From NCBI GenBank assembly GCA_000992305.1, contig LBTY01000002.1, positions 1 through 37,489 of the forward strand: DNA of 37,489 nucleotides, written 5' to 3'. Shown here in pieces: positions 1-7,501 of this stretch. Within the stretch, counting starts at the first letter, position 1, and each line of letters begins with the position of its first letter. A model generated the notes under the pieces. The model was not told the DNA's origin. It saw only the letters and a list, made by a program, of their open reading frames with translations, and ran no database searches. This stretch comes from a candidate division TM6 bacterium GW2011_GWF2_38_10 (GTDB lineage: Bacteria > Babelota > Babeliae > Babelales > RVW-14). A program made the position numbers and the translations under genes.

Positions 1-494
1 GCCATGGGCATGAGCGGGCAGGGGTTGCTTTTGCTCAGCAGATGATGCAACGACTTACGAATGAACATGTTCTTATTTCTGCGGTTAAAAAATTAGTTTT
101 ATATCATGGCCTTCCCATTCAACTTGCTCAGTCGTCTTCGTTGGCAAAATTCAAAAAATACGCAAGCAAATTAGCTCCTGAGTCTTGCTTGCGGCATATT
201 TTTATACTTGCGCGAGCAGATCTTTTAGGGCGAAATCCTACGCAGGGAAAGCCTTTAAAGGGCTTGGAGAAATTTTCTAGTCAAGCTTTATTGCGAGTGT
301 TTTTTGAAAAATCTTTGCAGGCAGGTGTTCTTAATAGGCCAGAACCAGCGGTTTTACAGGGGAGAGATTTTTTGGATGTTGTTGAACCAGGCCCTGCAAT
401 AGGCCGACTTGTTGCTGCTGCTTATGAGCTTCAAATTAACGAGGGAATTAGCGATCCTTGTGTGTTAAAAAATCGTGTACTTAAAAAAAAGTAA
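1..494 (+). CDS. cca: CCA tRNA nucleotidyltransferase, C-terminal part (5' truncated by window edge)
   Basis: This is the end of an open frame that is already open at the window edge; the first complete codon is at base 3. The first residues read HGHERAG, which fits the HD-domain part of CCA-adding enzymes of the E. coli type. Further on, ARADLLGR resembles the conserved arginine/aspartate stretch after the HD domain, and a GRDFLDV...PGPAIGRLV segment resembles the C-terminal 'GxDL...kpGPxxGxxL' motif of the family. The enzyme adds or repairs the 3' CCA end of tRNAs in the cytoplasm. The catalytic nucleotidyltransferase head lies outside the window. The gene ends in a lysine run followed at once by a strong terminator. 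The family call rests on these motifs only; another HD-containing poly(A)-polymerase-like enzyme is the main alternative. Confidence 0.75.
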   Translation, partial: HGHERAGVAFAQQMMQRLTNEHVLISAVKKLVLYHGLPIQLAQSSSLAKFKKYASKLAPESCLRHIFILARADLLGRNPTQGKPLKGLEKFSSQALLRVFFEKSLQAGVLNRPEPAVLQGRDFLDVVEPGPAIGRLVAAAYELQINEGISDPCVLKNRVLKKK

Positions 495-521
495 GGGCGG
501 TAAATTGCGCCCTTACTTTTT
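486..521. terminator. Bidirectional rho-independent terminator
   Basis: A perfect inverted repeat AAAAAGTAAGGGCG (486-499) pairs with CGCCCTTACTTTTT (508-521) around an 8-base loop. The A-run on one side and T-run on the other make it work on both strands. It lies between the convergent cca and the leftward exported-protein gene and overlaps the cca stop codon. Confidence 0.9.
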
Positions 522-525
522 AAAG

Positions 526-2826
526 TTATGATAATGCTTTTATTTCATTTGTAAGTGTTATTACCCAGTTTTCAATAACATTTTTTTGCGCTGGGCTTAA
601 AAATGGTATCGTTGGGGATATTCTTTTTTGCGCAATGGTGGTTATAAGTTCAAGAAGTTCTTTTTTTGCTTCGGTGGATAATTTTGAACGATTATTGAAC
701 AGTTCATTGAGTGCACCTATAAAGTTGCTACGAGTTGAGTCTGTTGTGTGTATTGTAAAAAGGTTAAGTGCTTTTTTGTAAAGTGTAGGATTAAGATTTT
801 TTTGTGCTTTTTGAATGAGCGCTTCAAGGTATGTGTTGATGCGTGATGTCATTGCAATTGCTGTGCTGAGTTCTTGCATTTGTTCTTTTACCGTTGTTGC
901 AAGGGTGCCGGTAAAAAGTGTGGGGATTTCAAGTGCGGTTTTTAAGAAACGATTAAGGCCTTGAAGTTCTTTTTTGCGAAGGTTGCCTTTGTGCTCCCAC
1001 AGTGCTGGAGCAACACTTGTATTAAAAATTGTTTTTTCTTCTATAGCAAGACTTTCTTTTAAGGTGTTAAGGTGTGATTTATAGAAATTAAGCAAATCGG
1101 TAAAATTACTTTGAGGGGTTGGGAATTGAAATGCAAGTCCTGCTTGTATAATATTGTAAAAAGAGGTGAATTGAGCAACAATATTCTTACCAAAGATATC
1201 TTTTTTGTTTTGTAATTTTTTAAGCACTGCAAGAAAAGCTTCACGTTGTTCTTTGGTTAGTTCTTTTCTTGTGCTAAAAATTGTAGTGATCATATCGCTG
1301 AATAATGTTTTTTCATAAAGATCTGTTTTTTTTGTTACAAGATCAGCTATTTGATCAATGAGTGATATTTTTTTGGGTATATCTCTTTCTTCTTGAGCTT
1401 GCGAAATAAGTGAAAGCATTTTTATGGTTGTAATGTGTTCAGTGGTTATTTTATTGCGTATGTCACCATGAGCGGATCCTTTTTCAAAAATTTCATGAAT
1501 GGCTTTTAATTCTTCTGCATTTTTGCCTGCTCGCTTTGTGTATATGTCGTTATATTTTTTTTCGATGCTTGTCGCAACTTCTTGTTTATCTTTTGCAGCT
1601 GTTATTTTATTGAGCGCATCAAGGCCCGCTGTGATTGCTTGTGTTTGAGCCTCAATAGTCTGGGCGCTTAAAAGGTTGTTCAGGATTTGTGACTTGTCTA
1701 CCGGTGGTTCTGCAGGAGGTTGTGGAGCTTGAGTATCTGCGGAAGGAAGTAGTGGGCTTGATAGTAGTGAAGGTTGTTGTTGAGGAATTATCCCCGTGGC
1801 GCCCGCAATGGTCTGACCTTGAATTGGTTGGATCGTTGCTTGCGTAGAGGTTAGAGGCGTTCCTGGTGTAGTACCTGGATGGACTGGCAATCCTCCGGTT
1901 GTTGGGGGTGTCGATAATCCGCCCGGTGTTGTGGTAGTAACGGGTAATCCTCCGGTTATTGTAGTGCTTTGTTGTCCTGAGAAACCTAAGGGTGACGTAG
2001 TACCAGATGGTCCTAGCAAGTTCGTGGTTGGCGTAGTGCCGGGTGAACTTGGAAAACCGGTAGTTTGAGTGGATGGCGTTATAAGGGATTGTTCGAGTTG
2101 TTGTAAATATGCCGTATGGGTTTGGGTGGTGATTTTCTTTTGAGTAGCATCAAGCAAGGTTTTAAAGCTTTGTTTTTCACTATCGGTTTTTATCATTGGT
2201 TGCATAAAAATGAGTAATTGGATAAACGCATCTTTTGGTGTGTCAATAATATCATTGGTGAATTTTGATAACAATTGGTTTGCGATTGTTGTCAATTCTG
2301 TTAATTTTTTAGTTCTGTCAACACTATTAATTTCTAGGATAAGTCCATTTTGGAGTTGTGTTACTTTATCAATTTTAACCAATAATTCTTGTATTTTTTT
2401 TACAGCATTTTCGATGGATCGTTGGCTGCTCGTACTTTGATTGTCAGAATGAGTTTTAATGGTACTTTCAAGTGTCGTTTGCATGAGGGTAATGATGTTT
2501 TTTATGGTTGCTAGTTGTTCGTACGTGAGATTATATTTTTGTTTATCTTGCAGTAGTTTATTGGCAACATTAGTAATAAATTCGTTGATAATTTGAGTTG
2601 CTTGCGTGGCCTTTGTAGCGTTTGCAAAACTATTAGCGATATTTGTATAGATCGTAAGTCGATTGTAGGTTCCTTCGTTGAGCGTTGTTTTTGTATTTTT
2701 TGCTTGTTTAAAAAGATCGTCAATATTAACGGTTGATACGGCCATTGGGAATAGGGCATGTGCTGGGCGTATTATTCCTGCAACGATGAATAATACGCCC
2801 AGTAGCATTTTTTTGTGGGATATCAT
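526..2826 (-). CDS. Exported protein of unknown function with Pro/Thr/Gly-rich linker
   Basis: I do not recognise this 766-residue protein. It starts with a clear Sec signal peptide (basic start, hydrophobic core, probable cleavage after AHA at residue 24), so it is probably periplasmic or secreted. The mature part has two long, charged, probably alpha-helical regions (about 30-245 and 380-766, rich in K/E/Q/L/I/T). They are separated by a low-complexity linker at about 248-378 dominated by T, P, G, S and Q. No catalytic motif is evident. The start is supported by an AGGAG site 7-8 bases upstream. It lies 40 bases after another leftward exported-protein gene, so the two probably form an operon, and it ends at the bidirectional terminator at 486-521. 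Confidence 0.85.
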   Translation of the reverse strand: MISHKKMLLGVLFIVAGIIRPAHALFPMAVSTVNIDDLFKQAKNTKTTLNEGTYNRLTIYTNIANSFANATKATQATQIINEFITNVANKLLQDKQKYNLTYEQLATIKNIITLMQTTLESTIKTHSDNQSTSSQRSIENAVKKIQELLVKIDKVTQLQNGLILEINSVDRTKKLTELTTIANQLLSKFTNDIIDTPKDAFIQLLIFMQPMIKTDSEKQSFKTLLDATQKKITTQTHTAYLQQLEQSLITPSTQTTGFPSSPGTTPTTNLLGPSGTTSPLGFSGQQSTTITGGLPVTTTTPGGLSTPPTTGGLPVHPGTTPGTPLTSTQATIQPIQGQTIAGATGIIPQQQPSLLSSPLLPSADTQAPQPPAEPPVDKSQILNNLLSAQTIEAQTQAITAGLDALNKITAAKDKQEVATSIEKKYNDIYTKRAGKNAEELKAIHEIFEKGSAHGDIRNKITTEHITTIKMLSLISQAQEERDIPKKISLIDQIADLVTKKTDLYEKTLFSDMITTIFSTRKELTKEQREAFLAVLKKLQNKKDIFGKNIVAQFTSFYNIIQAGLAFQFPTPQSNFTDLLNFYKSHLNTLKESLAIEEKTIFNTSVAPALWEHKGNLRKKELQGLNRFLKTALEIPTLFTGTLATTVKEQMQELSTAIAMTSRINTYLEALIQKAQKNLNPTLYKKALNLFTIHTTDSTRSNFIGALNELFNNRSKLSTEAKKELLELITTIAQKRISPTIPFLSPAQKNVIENWVITLTNEIKALS

Positions 2827-2866
2827 AGAGCATCTCCTTTTTATTTATCGTGATAAGCTTTATTTT

Positions 2867-3724
2867 TTAGTTTTTAAAAAGCCCAAGTTTTATTTTTTTT
2901 GCAGGCTTTTTGTAGGTTTCATGAACCGTTGAGTGGAAGGTTGTGTTATCTAAGGAAGTTAAAAGGGCTTTTGATGTTGCATGGGTTATTTTTTTACAAG
3001 GATAATTATTTTTGAGTACAATTTTGGGCATGGCAATAAAATTACTTGCTAATGGAATATTCCAGTTTTCGATATGATCTATATATTTTGGATCAATGAA
3101 AACGACAACTGCATTATTGGGAATGTATCGATGTTTTTTATAAAGATCTTTTTGTGTGGTGTTCCATTGCCCCTGTATTTCGCTATTATTTTTGCAGGAG
3201 TAATACAAATGTTTTTTGTTTTTACCTATTTTAAAATGAGCTATTGTATTGTTGCGTGTTGCTTTTTGTCGAACTTCTTTAGTAATAATCAGTGAAATTT
3301 TATCTATTGATTCTTGGTCTTCTATAGGAATTGAAAAAAAACCTTCATCGTCACTTATAATTTCATTGCCTTTGTATGCAACGCGTATGTGAGGAATTTT
3401 TTCTTGGTTTTTACCGCAGGCAAAGCAAATGGAGCCTTTAAGGTGCGTTGGGGTATATCCATTAAATGGTTTAAAGGTTTCGGTTAATTCTTCAATGACT
3501 GGCTGCTGGGTTTGAGTTATTTGAGTGGGTTGTTGTTGTGGGGGTTTTTGTTGTTGTGCTGCGGTTTGTTTTTGCTGTTGCATACGTTGTTGCTGGGCTA
3601 ATATTGCCTGTTTTTGCATTTGTTGAAGGGCTTCAAATGGGTTGAATGCGTGGAGTATTGTAGGGGTGATTATTGTGGATACTAACCACAATAAAGAACA
3701 TGTACTAAGAGTTGAACGGTTCAT
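2867..3724 (-). CDS. Exported Gln-rich protein of unknown function
   Basis: This 285-residue protein has an N-terminal signal peptide (hydrophobic core about residues 9-24, probable cleavage after LHA at 26). A strongly glutamine-rich segment follows at about 31-75. After that comes a segment (about 92-150) with the pattern GSICFACGKN...IPHIRVAYKGNE...SDDEGFFSIP. This looks like a small beta-sandwich of the carboxypeptidase-regulatory/transthyretin-like kind, in which a 'd.dG.f.ip' turn is typical; that is only an analogy. An AGAGGA ribosome binding site precedes the start. It is the first gene of a leftward pair and diverges from the DUF2062 gene at 3835. Function unknown. Confidence 0.8.
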   Translation of the reverse strand: MNRSTLSTCSLLWLVSTIITPTILHAFNPFEALQQMQKQAILAQQQRMQQQKQTAAQQQKPPQQQPTQITQTQQPVIEELTETFKPFNGYTPTHLKGSICFACGKNQEKIPHIRVAYKGNEIISDDEGFFSIPIEDQESIDKISLIITKEVRQKATRNNTIAHFKIGKNKKHLYYSCKNNSEIQGQWNTTQKDLYKKHRYIPNNAVVVFIDPKYIDHIENWNIPLASNFIAMPKIVLKNNYPCKKITHATSKALLTSLDNTTFHSTVHETYKKPAKKIKLGLFKN

Positions 3725-3781
3725 CGCTTATCCTCTTTGTTTAATGATGAGATTTCTGTTACTATATATGCTATCTTAATC

Positions 3782-3811
3782 TTGTGATTAAATAAATCTT
3801 TTGTTTAATAT
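3782..3811 (+). promoter_or_regulatory. Candidate sigma70-type promoter for the DUF2062-smpB-birA genes
   Basis: TTGTGA (3782-3787) and TTAATA (3805-3810) are separated by 17 bases, in the divergent intergenic region 24 bases before the DUF2062 start codon. The match is by eye and the region is very AT-rich, so chance matches are possible. Confidence 0.4.
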
Positions 3812-3834
3812 AAAGAAGCATTGGAGTTGTTGCA

Positions 3835-4296
3835 ATGGTTACAAAAAAAAAACTAACTACTCTCTTACATAAAGCATTGCATGAAGGTTGGTCTGATAAA
3901 AAACTTGCCTTATCAGTTGCTATTGGGTTATTTGTAGCGTTTTCGCCGTTTCCCGGCGTGCATACTATTTTAATGTTTTTATTTAAGTGGTTATTTCAGC
4001 TTAATTTGCCTATTCTTTTTTTGGCAACTTCGATTAATAACCCTTGGACAATGGTTCCTTTTTATTCTTTAGATTATGCCGTTGGATATTGGGTTATGCA
4101 TCATGTATTTGGTTTTGGGCCATTGTGGAATATTTCTTTTGAGCGAATTTTTGTTTCTGGTTCTATTTGTGTGTGGTCTTTTTTGGTTGGGGGGTGTTTA
4201 TTAAGTATTTTTTTTGCAGGAATAGGGTATATTATTGCTCGAATATTGTTTAGGCGGGTTGCGTTAGGTGCTCAACGATCTAAGGATGTGTTATGA
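3835..4296 (+). CDS. DUF2062 family membrane protein
   Basis: This 153-residue protein resembles the DUF2062 family. It has a short basic N-terminus, then a hydrophobic stretch containing SVAIGLFVAFSPFPGVHT, in which the F-S-P-x-P-G-x-H-T pattern is typical. A later NNPWTMVPFY motif is followed by two or three more membrane segments (about 88-105 and 112-140). It probably sits in the inner membrane; the family has no established biochemical role. GGAG lies 8 bases before the ATG. Its stop codon overlaps the smpB start (ATGA at 4293-4296), which indicates translational coupling. Confidence 0.85.
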   Translation: MVTKKKLTTLLHKALHEGWSDKKLALSVAIGLFVAFSPFPGVHTILMFLFKWLFQLNLPILFLATSINNPWTMVPFYSLDYAVGYWVMHHVFGFGPLWNISFERIFVSGSICVWSFLVGGCLLSIFFAGIGYIIARILFRRVALGAQRSKDVL

Positions 4297-4748
4297 TGGT
4301 CATTGCGACAAATAAAAAAGCCTTTTTTGAGTATGAAATTATTGATAAACTTGAAGCCGGGATTGTTTTGAAGGGGGATGAGGTAAAATCAGTAAGAAAG
4401 CGTCAAGTAACGATTAATGACGCCTTTGCCACAGTTCATGATGGTGAATTATCGTTAATTAATTGCAATATAACACCATATTCTCATGCGTATCAAAAAA
4501 GTGAAAATGCAGCGCGGCGGTCTCGTACATTGTTGTTGCATAAAAAAGAGTTGAATCGATTAATTGGTGATATTTCGCGTAAAGGGGTAACGATTATCCC
4601 GCTAAAATTATATATTAATGACCGCGGATATGTTAAAATCGAGCTCGGTATTGCAAAACACAAAAAAAGTGTTGATAAAAAACGAGATATTAAAGAACGT
4701 GACATTCGTCGAGAAGTTGAACGTTCAATGAAAGTTCGATTAAAATAG
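4293..4748 (+). CDS. smpB: SsrA (tmRNA)-binding protein SmpB
   Basis: SmpB binds the tRNA-like domain of tmRNA and brings it to stalled ribosomes for trans-translation. The 151-residue length is normal for the family. Conserved features are visible: a start in AFFEYEIIDKLEAGI, the LKGDEVKSVR segment, a beta-barrel core with KGVTIIPLKLYIND.GYVK, and the basic C-terminal tail GIAKHKKSVDKKRDIKERD that inserts in the ribosome. Two ATG codons lie in tandem (4293 and 4296). The first overlaps the upstream stop codon in an ATGA arrangement and either could be used. No ssrA gene was recognised in the window. Confidence 0.95.
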   Translation: MMVIATNKKAFFEYEIIDKLEAGIVLKGDEVKSVRKRQVTINDAFATVHDGELSLINCNITPYSHAYQKSENAARRSRTLLLHKKELNRLIGDISRKGVTIIPLKLYINDRGYVKIELGIAKHKKSVDKKRDIKERDIRREVERSMKVRLK

Positions 4749-4756
4749 GGGTAGGG

Positions 4757-5527
4757 ATGTCGATAGGGACAAAGTTATTTCGGGTTCATACTTGTGAAGA
4801 TTCAATAGCATGGGCTTGCGAGCATATAGCTGATGCTCCAGATGGATCTATTTTTTTAGCTGACACATTGCTCCAAGCGCGTGGGCGGCAGGGGCGGTCA
4901 TGGGTTATATACGATGGGCAGTTATTGATAACCATGCTTTTAAAACCCGCATTGTTACAAACTGTAAGTAGTGATGATATTCCTATTCGCTTAAATCAAT
5001 TAAATATAGCCTTAACGGTTGGGATTGTTAAAGTTCTTGCACCCTATGGTGTTGGGTTAAAGTGGCCCAATGATTTTATGTGTTGCGATAAAAAAGTTGG
5101 TGGTATGTTGGCGCATGTTGTTTGGCAGTGTGGACGTCCTGCTGGCGTTGTTATAGGGCTAGGGTTTAATGTGAATACCATTTTTAATCCCGAAGATGAA
5201 TTATATTCACGGGCGACAAGCCTTGCAGCGTGTATTGGTCATGAAATTGATCGACGGACTTTGTATAAAGCTTTATTGGTAAGTATGGATGTTGAATATG
5301 GCTTGTGGGGGAAGGGAATGTTTGATCAGGCCTATAAAACATGGCGCTCAATGCAGTTATATCTTGGTCGGTATGTGGAAATTCATCAGAAAGACGGGGC
5401 TTTGATACGTGGTATTATGAAGCAAGTTTTACCAAATGGTGATATGATGCTTTCTGAGGATAATCAGACATTGCGAGCGCATATTATTCCATATAGTGTT
5501 GTTAGTGATGTTATTATCCCTGCGTAA
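4757..5527 (+). CDS. birA: Biotin--[acetyl-CoA-carboxylase] ligase, HTH-less (BirA type)
   Basis: This enzyme attaches biotin, through biotinyl-AMP, to the carrier lysine of biotin-dependent carboxylases. The 256-residue protein has the ARGRQGRSW biotin-binding loop (about 41-49), KWPND (102-106), a KKVGGML stretch with the conserved lysine (about 112-118) and a GLGFNVN strand. A small SH3-like C-terminal domain follows (about 200-256). The N-terminal winged helix of E. coli BirA is absent, so it should act as an enzyme without repressor function. A GGGGTAGGG purine block lies directly before the ATG. It follows smpB by 8 bases and is the last gene of a three-gene operon. Confidence 0.93.
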   Translation: MSIGTKLFRVHTCEDSIAWACEHIADAPDGSIFLADTLLQARGRQGRSWVIYDGQLLITMLLKPALLQTVSSDDIPIRLNQLNIALTVGIVKVLAPYGVGLKWPNDFMCCDKKVGGMLAHVVWQCGRPAGVVIGLGFNVNTIFNPEDELYSRATSLAACIGHEIDRRTLYKALLVSMDVEYGLWGKGMFDQAYKTWRSMQLYLGRYVEIHQKDGALIRGIMKQVLPNGDMMLSEDNQTLRAHIIPYSVVSDVIIPA

Positions 5528-5612
5528 GCATAATTTAGTTGTTTTTCCCTTATATTTTTTTATCTAAGTCTATAGGGCTATGCGTCCCCTCTTCTGCTTT
5601 AAATTCCAAATA

Positions 5613-5683
5613 GAACATTCTTATTGATGGCGGGGTGCTCTCGTTTGTCTGTTGTTTTATAAAGCAGTATTATAAGAATGTTC
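5613..5683. repeat. 12-bp perfect inverted repeat flanking a promoter
   Basis: GAACATTCTTAT (5613-5624) and ATAAGAATGTTC (5672-5683) are perfect inverted copies 47 bases apart in the intergenic region before the 5734 gene. The right arm overlaps the -10 element and probable transcription start of the candidate promoter at 5645-5673. This could be an operator pair, a DNA loop or an mRNA leader structure; the sequence alone does not decide. Confidence 0.5.
5645..5673 (+). promoter_or_regulatory. Candidate sigma70-type promoter
   Basis: TTGTCT (5645-5650) and TATTAT (5668-5673) have exactly 17 bases between them, which gives a predicted start near 5680 and a leader of about 50 bases before the 5734 ATG. 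This is one of the better promoter matches in the window, but was found by eye only. Confidence 0.5.
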
Positions 5684-5733
5684 AGAAGCAAAATAGACTT
5701 TTGAATATTTGGGAAATAAAGCCAGGGGGACCT

Positions 5734-6177
5734 ATGATGACTATTCGTTATTTTTTAGCAATAGGATTATTATTTTTAGGTGTTCATTGCGCCGAAGGTA
5801 GCATTACCAAAGATCATGCTGATCAGGCTGCAAAAAGGTTCGATGACTTTTTACAGAAGCAGTCTCCTTCTATGATTAAATATTTAAAACCTTTGATTGA
5901 AAATATGCCATTAAATGCAAAAGTTTATAATGAAACTGGAACGCAAGTTATTTACAAAGTGAAAGACTCTCTTGATTGTTCAACACGTCAAAAGGTAACA
6001 GATTCTTTTGTTAATGCATGCTGGAATTATTGCAAAAATAACAAATATTGTGTTTTTGGGATTGCTGCAAGTATTGCAGTCTTGTATTTTATTGCAAAGG
6101 TTGCAACAGACGACACTTTCGATGAAGTTCAAGCATATGATAATAGTGCCGTTGATGATGAAAGTGAGGTTTTATGA
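5734..6177 (+). CDS. Small exported protein with C-terminal membrane anchor, unknown function
   Basis: This is a 147-residue protein when started at the ATG at 5734. That start has a GGGGGA site at 5725-5730 and gives a proper signal peptide (MMTIRYFLAIGLLFLGVHC, cleavage near residues 19-22); the frame is open further upstream but without a ribosome site. The mature part contains FLQKQSPSMIKYLKPLIENMP (given in two pieces elsewhere as FLxKQSxS and PLIExMP). It ends with WNYCK, one transmembrane helix (about 107-124) and an acidic tail. The FLxKQS / PLIExMP pattern recurs in the N-terminal region of the M48 protease two genes downstream. Its stop overlaps the next start (ATGA at 6174-6177), so the two genes are coupled. 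Function unknown. Confidence 0.8.
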   Translation: MMTIRYFLAIGLLFLGVHCAEGSITKDHADQAAKRFDDFLQKQSPSMIKYLKPLIENMPLNAKVYNETGTQVIYKVKDSLDCSTRQKVTDSFVNACWNYCKNNKYCVFGIAASIAVLYFIAKVATDDTFDEVQAYDNSAVDDESEVL

Positions 6178-7256
6178 TTTTTTCCATAAATAAAAAAATA
6201 GTGTTAGGTAGTAGTTTTTTGGTGCTTTTGTTATGTGTTGACTTTGTGCATGCATTCAGAGTCGGGGAAAACAATGTTGGCAAAGAGCTTTGCAACTATT
6301 TTATCGCTACTTCTTTAAATTCTTTTAAAAATTTTTTTTCTAAGGCGCTAACTAAGGCGCCAACTGTGGTAACGGGCGAAGATATATTTAAAGAACAGGT
6401 TAATGATCTTATTGATGGGTTTTGTCAACGAACATCAGCTCCTTACGTTATAATTGAAGGGTTGAGACAAGCGGGGACTTCTGCAATTTCAAAAGAATCA
6501 ATAGATAATGTTCTTAATGAGCATTTTAAGAAAGTTCCTCATTATATAGATAAAATAAAAAATCAATTTAAATCGTGTAATGGAATTGAGCAATTAGTTT
6601 CTACGTTAACATTCTACTTTAAAAAAGAACAAAAAATATGTAATCAAGCGATTCAAGATCTTTATGATAAAAAACCAATTCCTACGGTAGGGATTGATGG
6701 TGAAATGTTGCAAGCTTTAAAAACAAATGTGAGCATGATGCTTCAAAACAAAAAGGATTATCAGGATTGTTTATCTTGTTTTGAGCAATTCGATCCTTCT
6801 TTACCTGTATTAAATCATCTTCATAAGATTCCTCCTCCAGCTGAACCTGGCCTTGAAAAGGCGCCACCGATGGCTTTTGTCACAAAAGCTCCAATTGCAA
6901 GTGAATACTCTCCTGTCGAACCAGAAGTTAAACAAGAGCAACCGATTGTTGTTGATACAAAAAAAGTAATTGCAACTCAATCAGAGCCTGAGAAAATTGT
7001 TTCTCAAGCGTCACAAATTGTTAATAAGGGCCTTTGGGAACGGTGCAAAACATTTTGCGTACAACATAAAACAGCTCTTATTGGAGTTTCAGGGGCTGCT
7101 GCTTTATGTGGGGTTGGTTATTTGATATACAAGACTATTATTTCTTCAAAAAAGAATGATTTTAAAAAACAATTACATATTCGTAAACGAAATATAGAGA
7201 TGCTAAGAGGCACAATGAAAAATTACAAAAAAAATCAACGTCGTATATCACGATAA
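6174..7256 (+). CDS. Exported protein with C-terminal transmembrane anchor, unknown function
   Basis: This 360-residue protein has an N-terminal signal peptide (hydrophobic core about 10-24, cleavage near VHA at 27). A helical, charged ectodomain with several cysteines follows. A Pro/Glu/Lys-rich linker lies at about 220-275, then the motif LWERCK, a transmembrane segment (about 301-323) and a very basic cytoplasmic tail of about 35 residues. The WxxCK-plus-anchor arrangement repeats that of the preceding 147-residue protein, which suggests shared origin or a common partner. A GAGG site lies within the end of the previous gene, which it overlaps by 4 bases. Not recognised; no catalytic motif seen. 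Confidence 0.8.
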   Translation: MIFSINKKIVLGSSFLVLLLCVDFVHAFRVGENNVGKELCNYFIATSLNSFKNFFSKALTKAPTVVTGEDIFKEQVNDLIDGFCQRTSAPYVIIEGLRQAGTSAISKESIDNVLNEHFKKVPHYIDKIKNQFKSCNGIEQLVSTLTFYFKKEQKICNQAIQDLYDKKPIPTVGIDGEMLQALKTNVSMMLQNKKDYQDCLSCFEQFDPSLPVLNHLHKIPPPAEPGLEKAPPMAFVTKAPIASEYSPVEPEVKQEQPIVVDTKKVIATQSEPEKIVSQASQIVNKGLWERCKTFCVQHKTALIGVSGAAALCGVGYLIYKTIISSKKNDFKKQLHIRKRNIEMLRGTMKNYKKNQRRISR

Positions 7257-7340
7257 AATGTAAAAAGAAGAATATTACATTTATATAATTAATTTTTGGG
7301 GATGTATATTCGGCTTCTTCGATGTGATGCAGAATCTTAA

Positions 7341-7390
7341 TCCGACGTTCGCCCTGACCCTTCGACGTTGCCCAGGGTGAACGGACGTCG
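7341..7390. repeat. Palindromic intergenic repeat element (TTCGCCCTG type)
   Basis: CGTTCGCCCTG (7346-7356) pairs with CAGGGTGAACG (7373-7383) with one G/T mismatch around a 16-base loop containing CTTCGACG. It is clearly more GC-rich than the AT-rich DNA around it and sits between the 360-residue exported protein and the protease gene. The sequence resembles the 'TTCGCCCTGAGC...CAGGGCGAA' short dispersed palindromes found between genes in many bacteria. It could act as an attenuator, an mRNA-stability hairpin or a mobile REP-like unit. Confidence 0.6.
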
Positions 7391-7501
7391 AATGGGTACG
7401 AACGGCGTCTTATTATCACATTAAAAATGGGTTCTATTAAAGAACCTAGTTTTAAAATATTTAAATTGAATATTTTAAAGAATCTTTTAATTGGGGAATT
7501 A

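Noticed and set aside
2876..2911. AAAAAGCC/GGCTTTTT inverted repeat as a terminator after the 285-residue exported protein
   Set aside because: The loop is 20 bases, only 3 G/C pairs are present, no proper T-run follows, and it lies inside coding sequence; operon read-through to the next gene is more likely.
5635..5733. Longer N-terminus for the 147-residue exported protein
   Set aside because: It would bury the signal peptide after 33 residues and includes the promoter and inverted-repeat region; the ATG at 5734 has a strong GGGGGA site.
7427..7501. Upstream ATG for the M48 protease
   Set aside because: No ribosome site; the ATG at 7502 has GGGG at correct distance and begins directly with a signal/anchor sequence.
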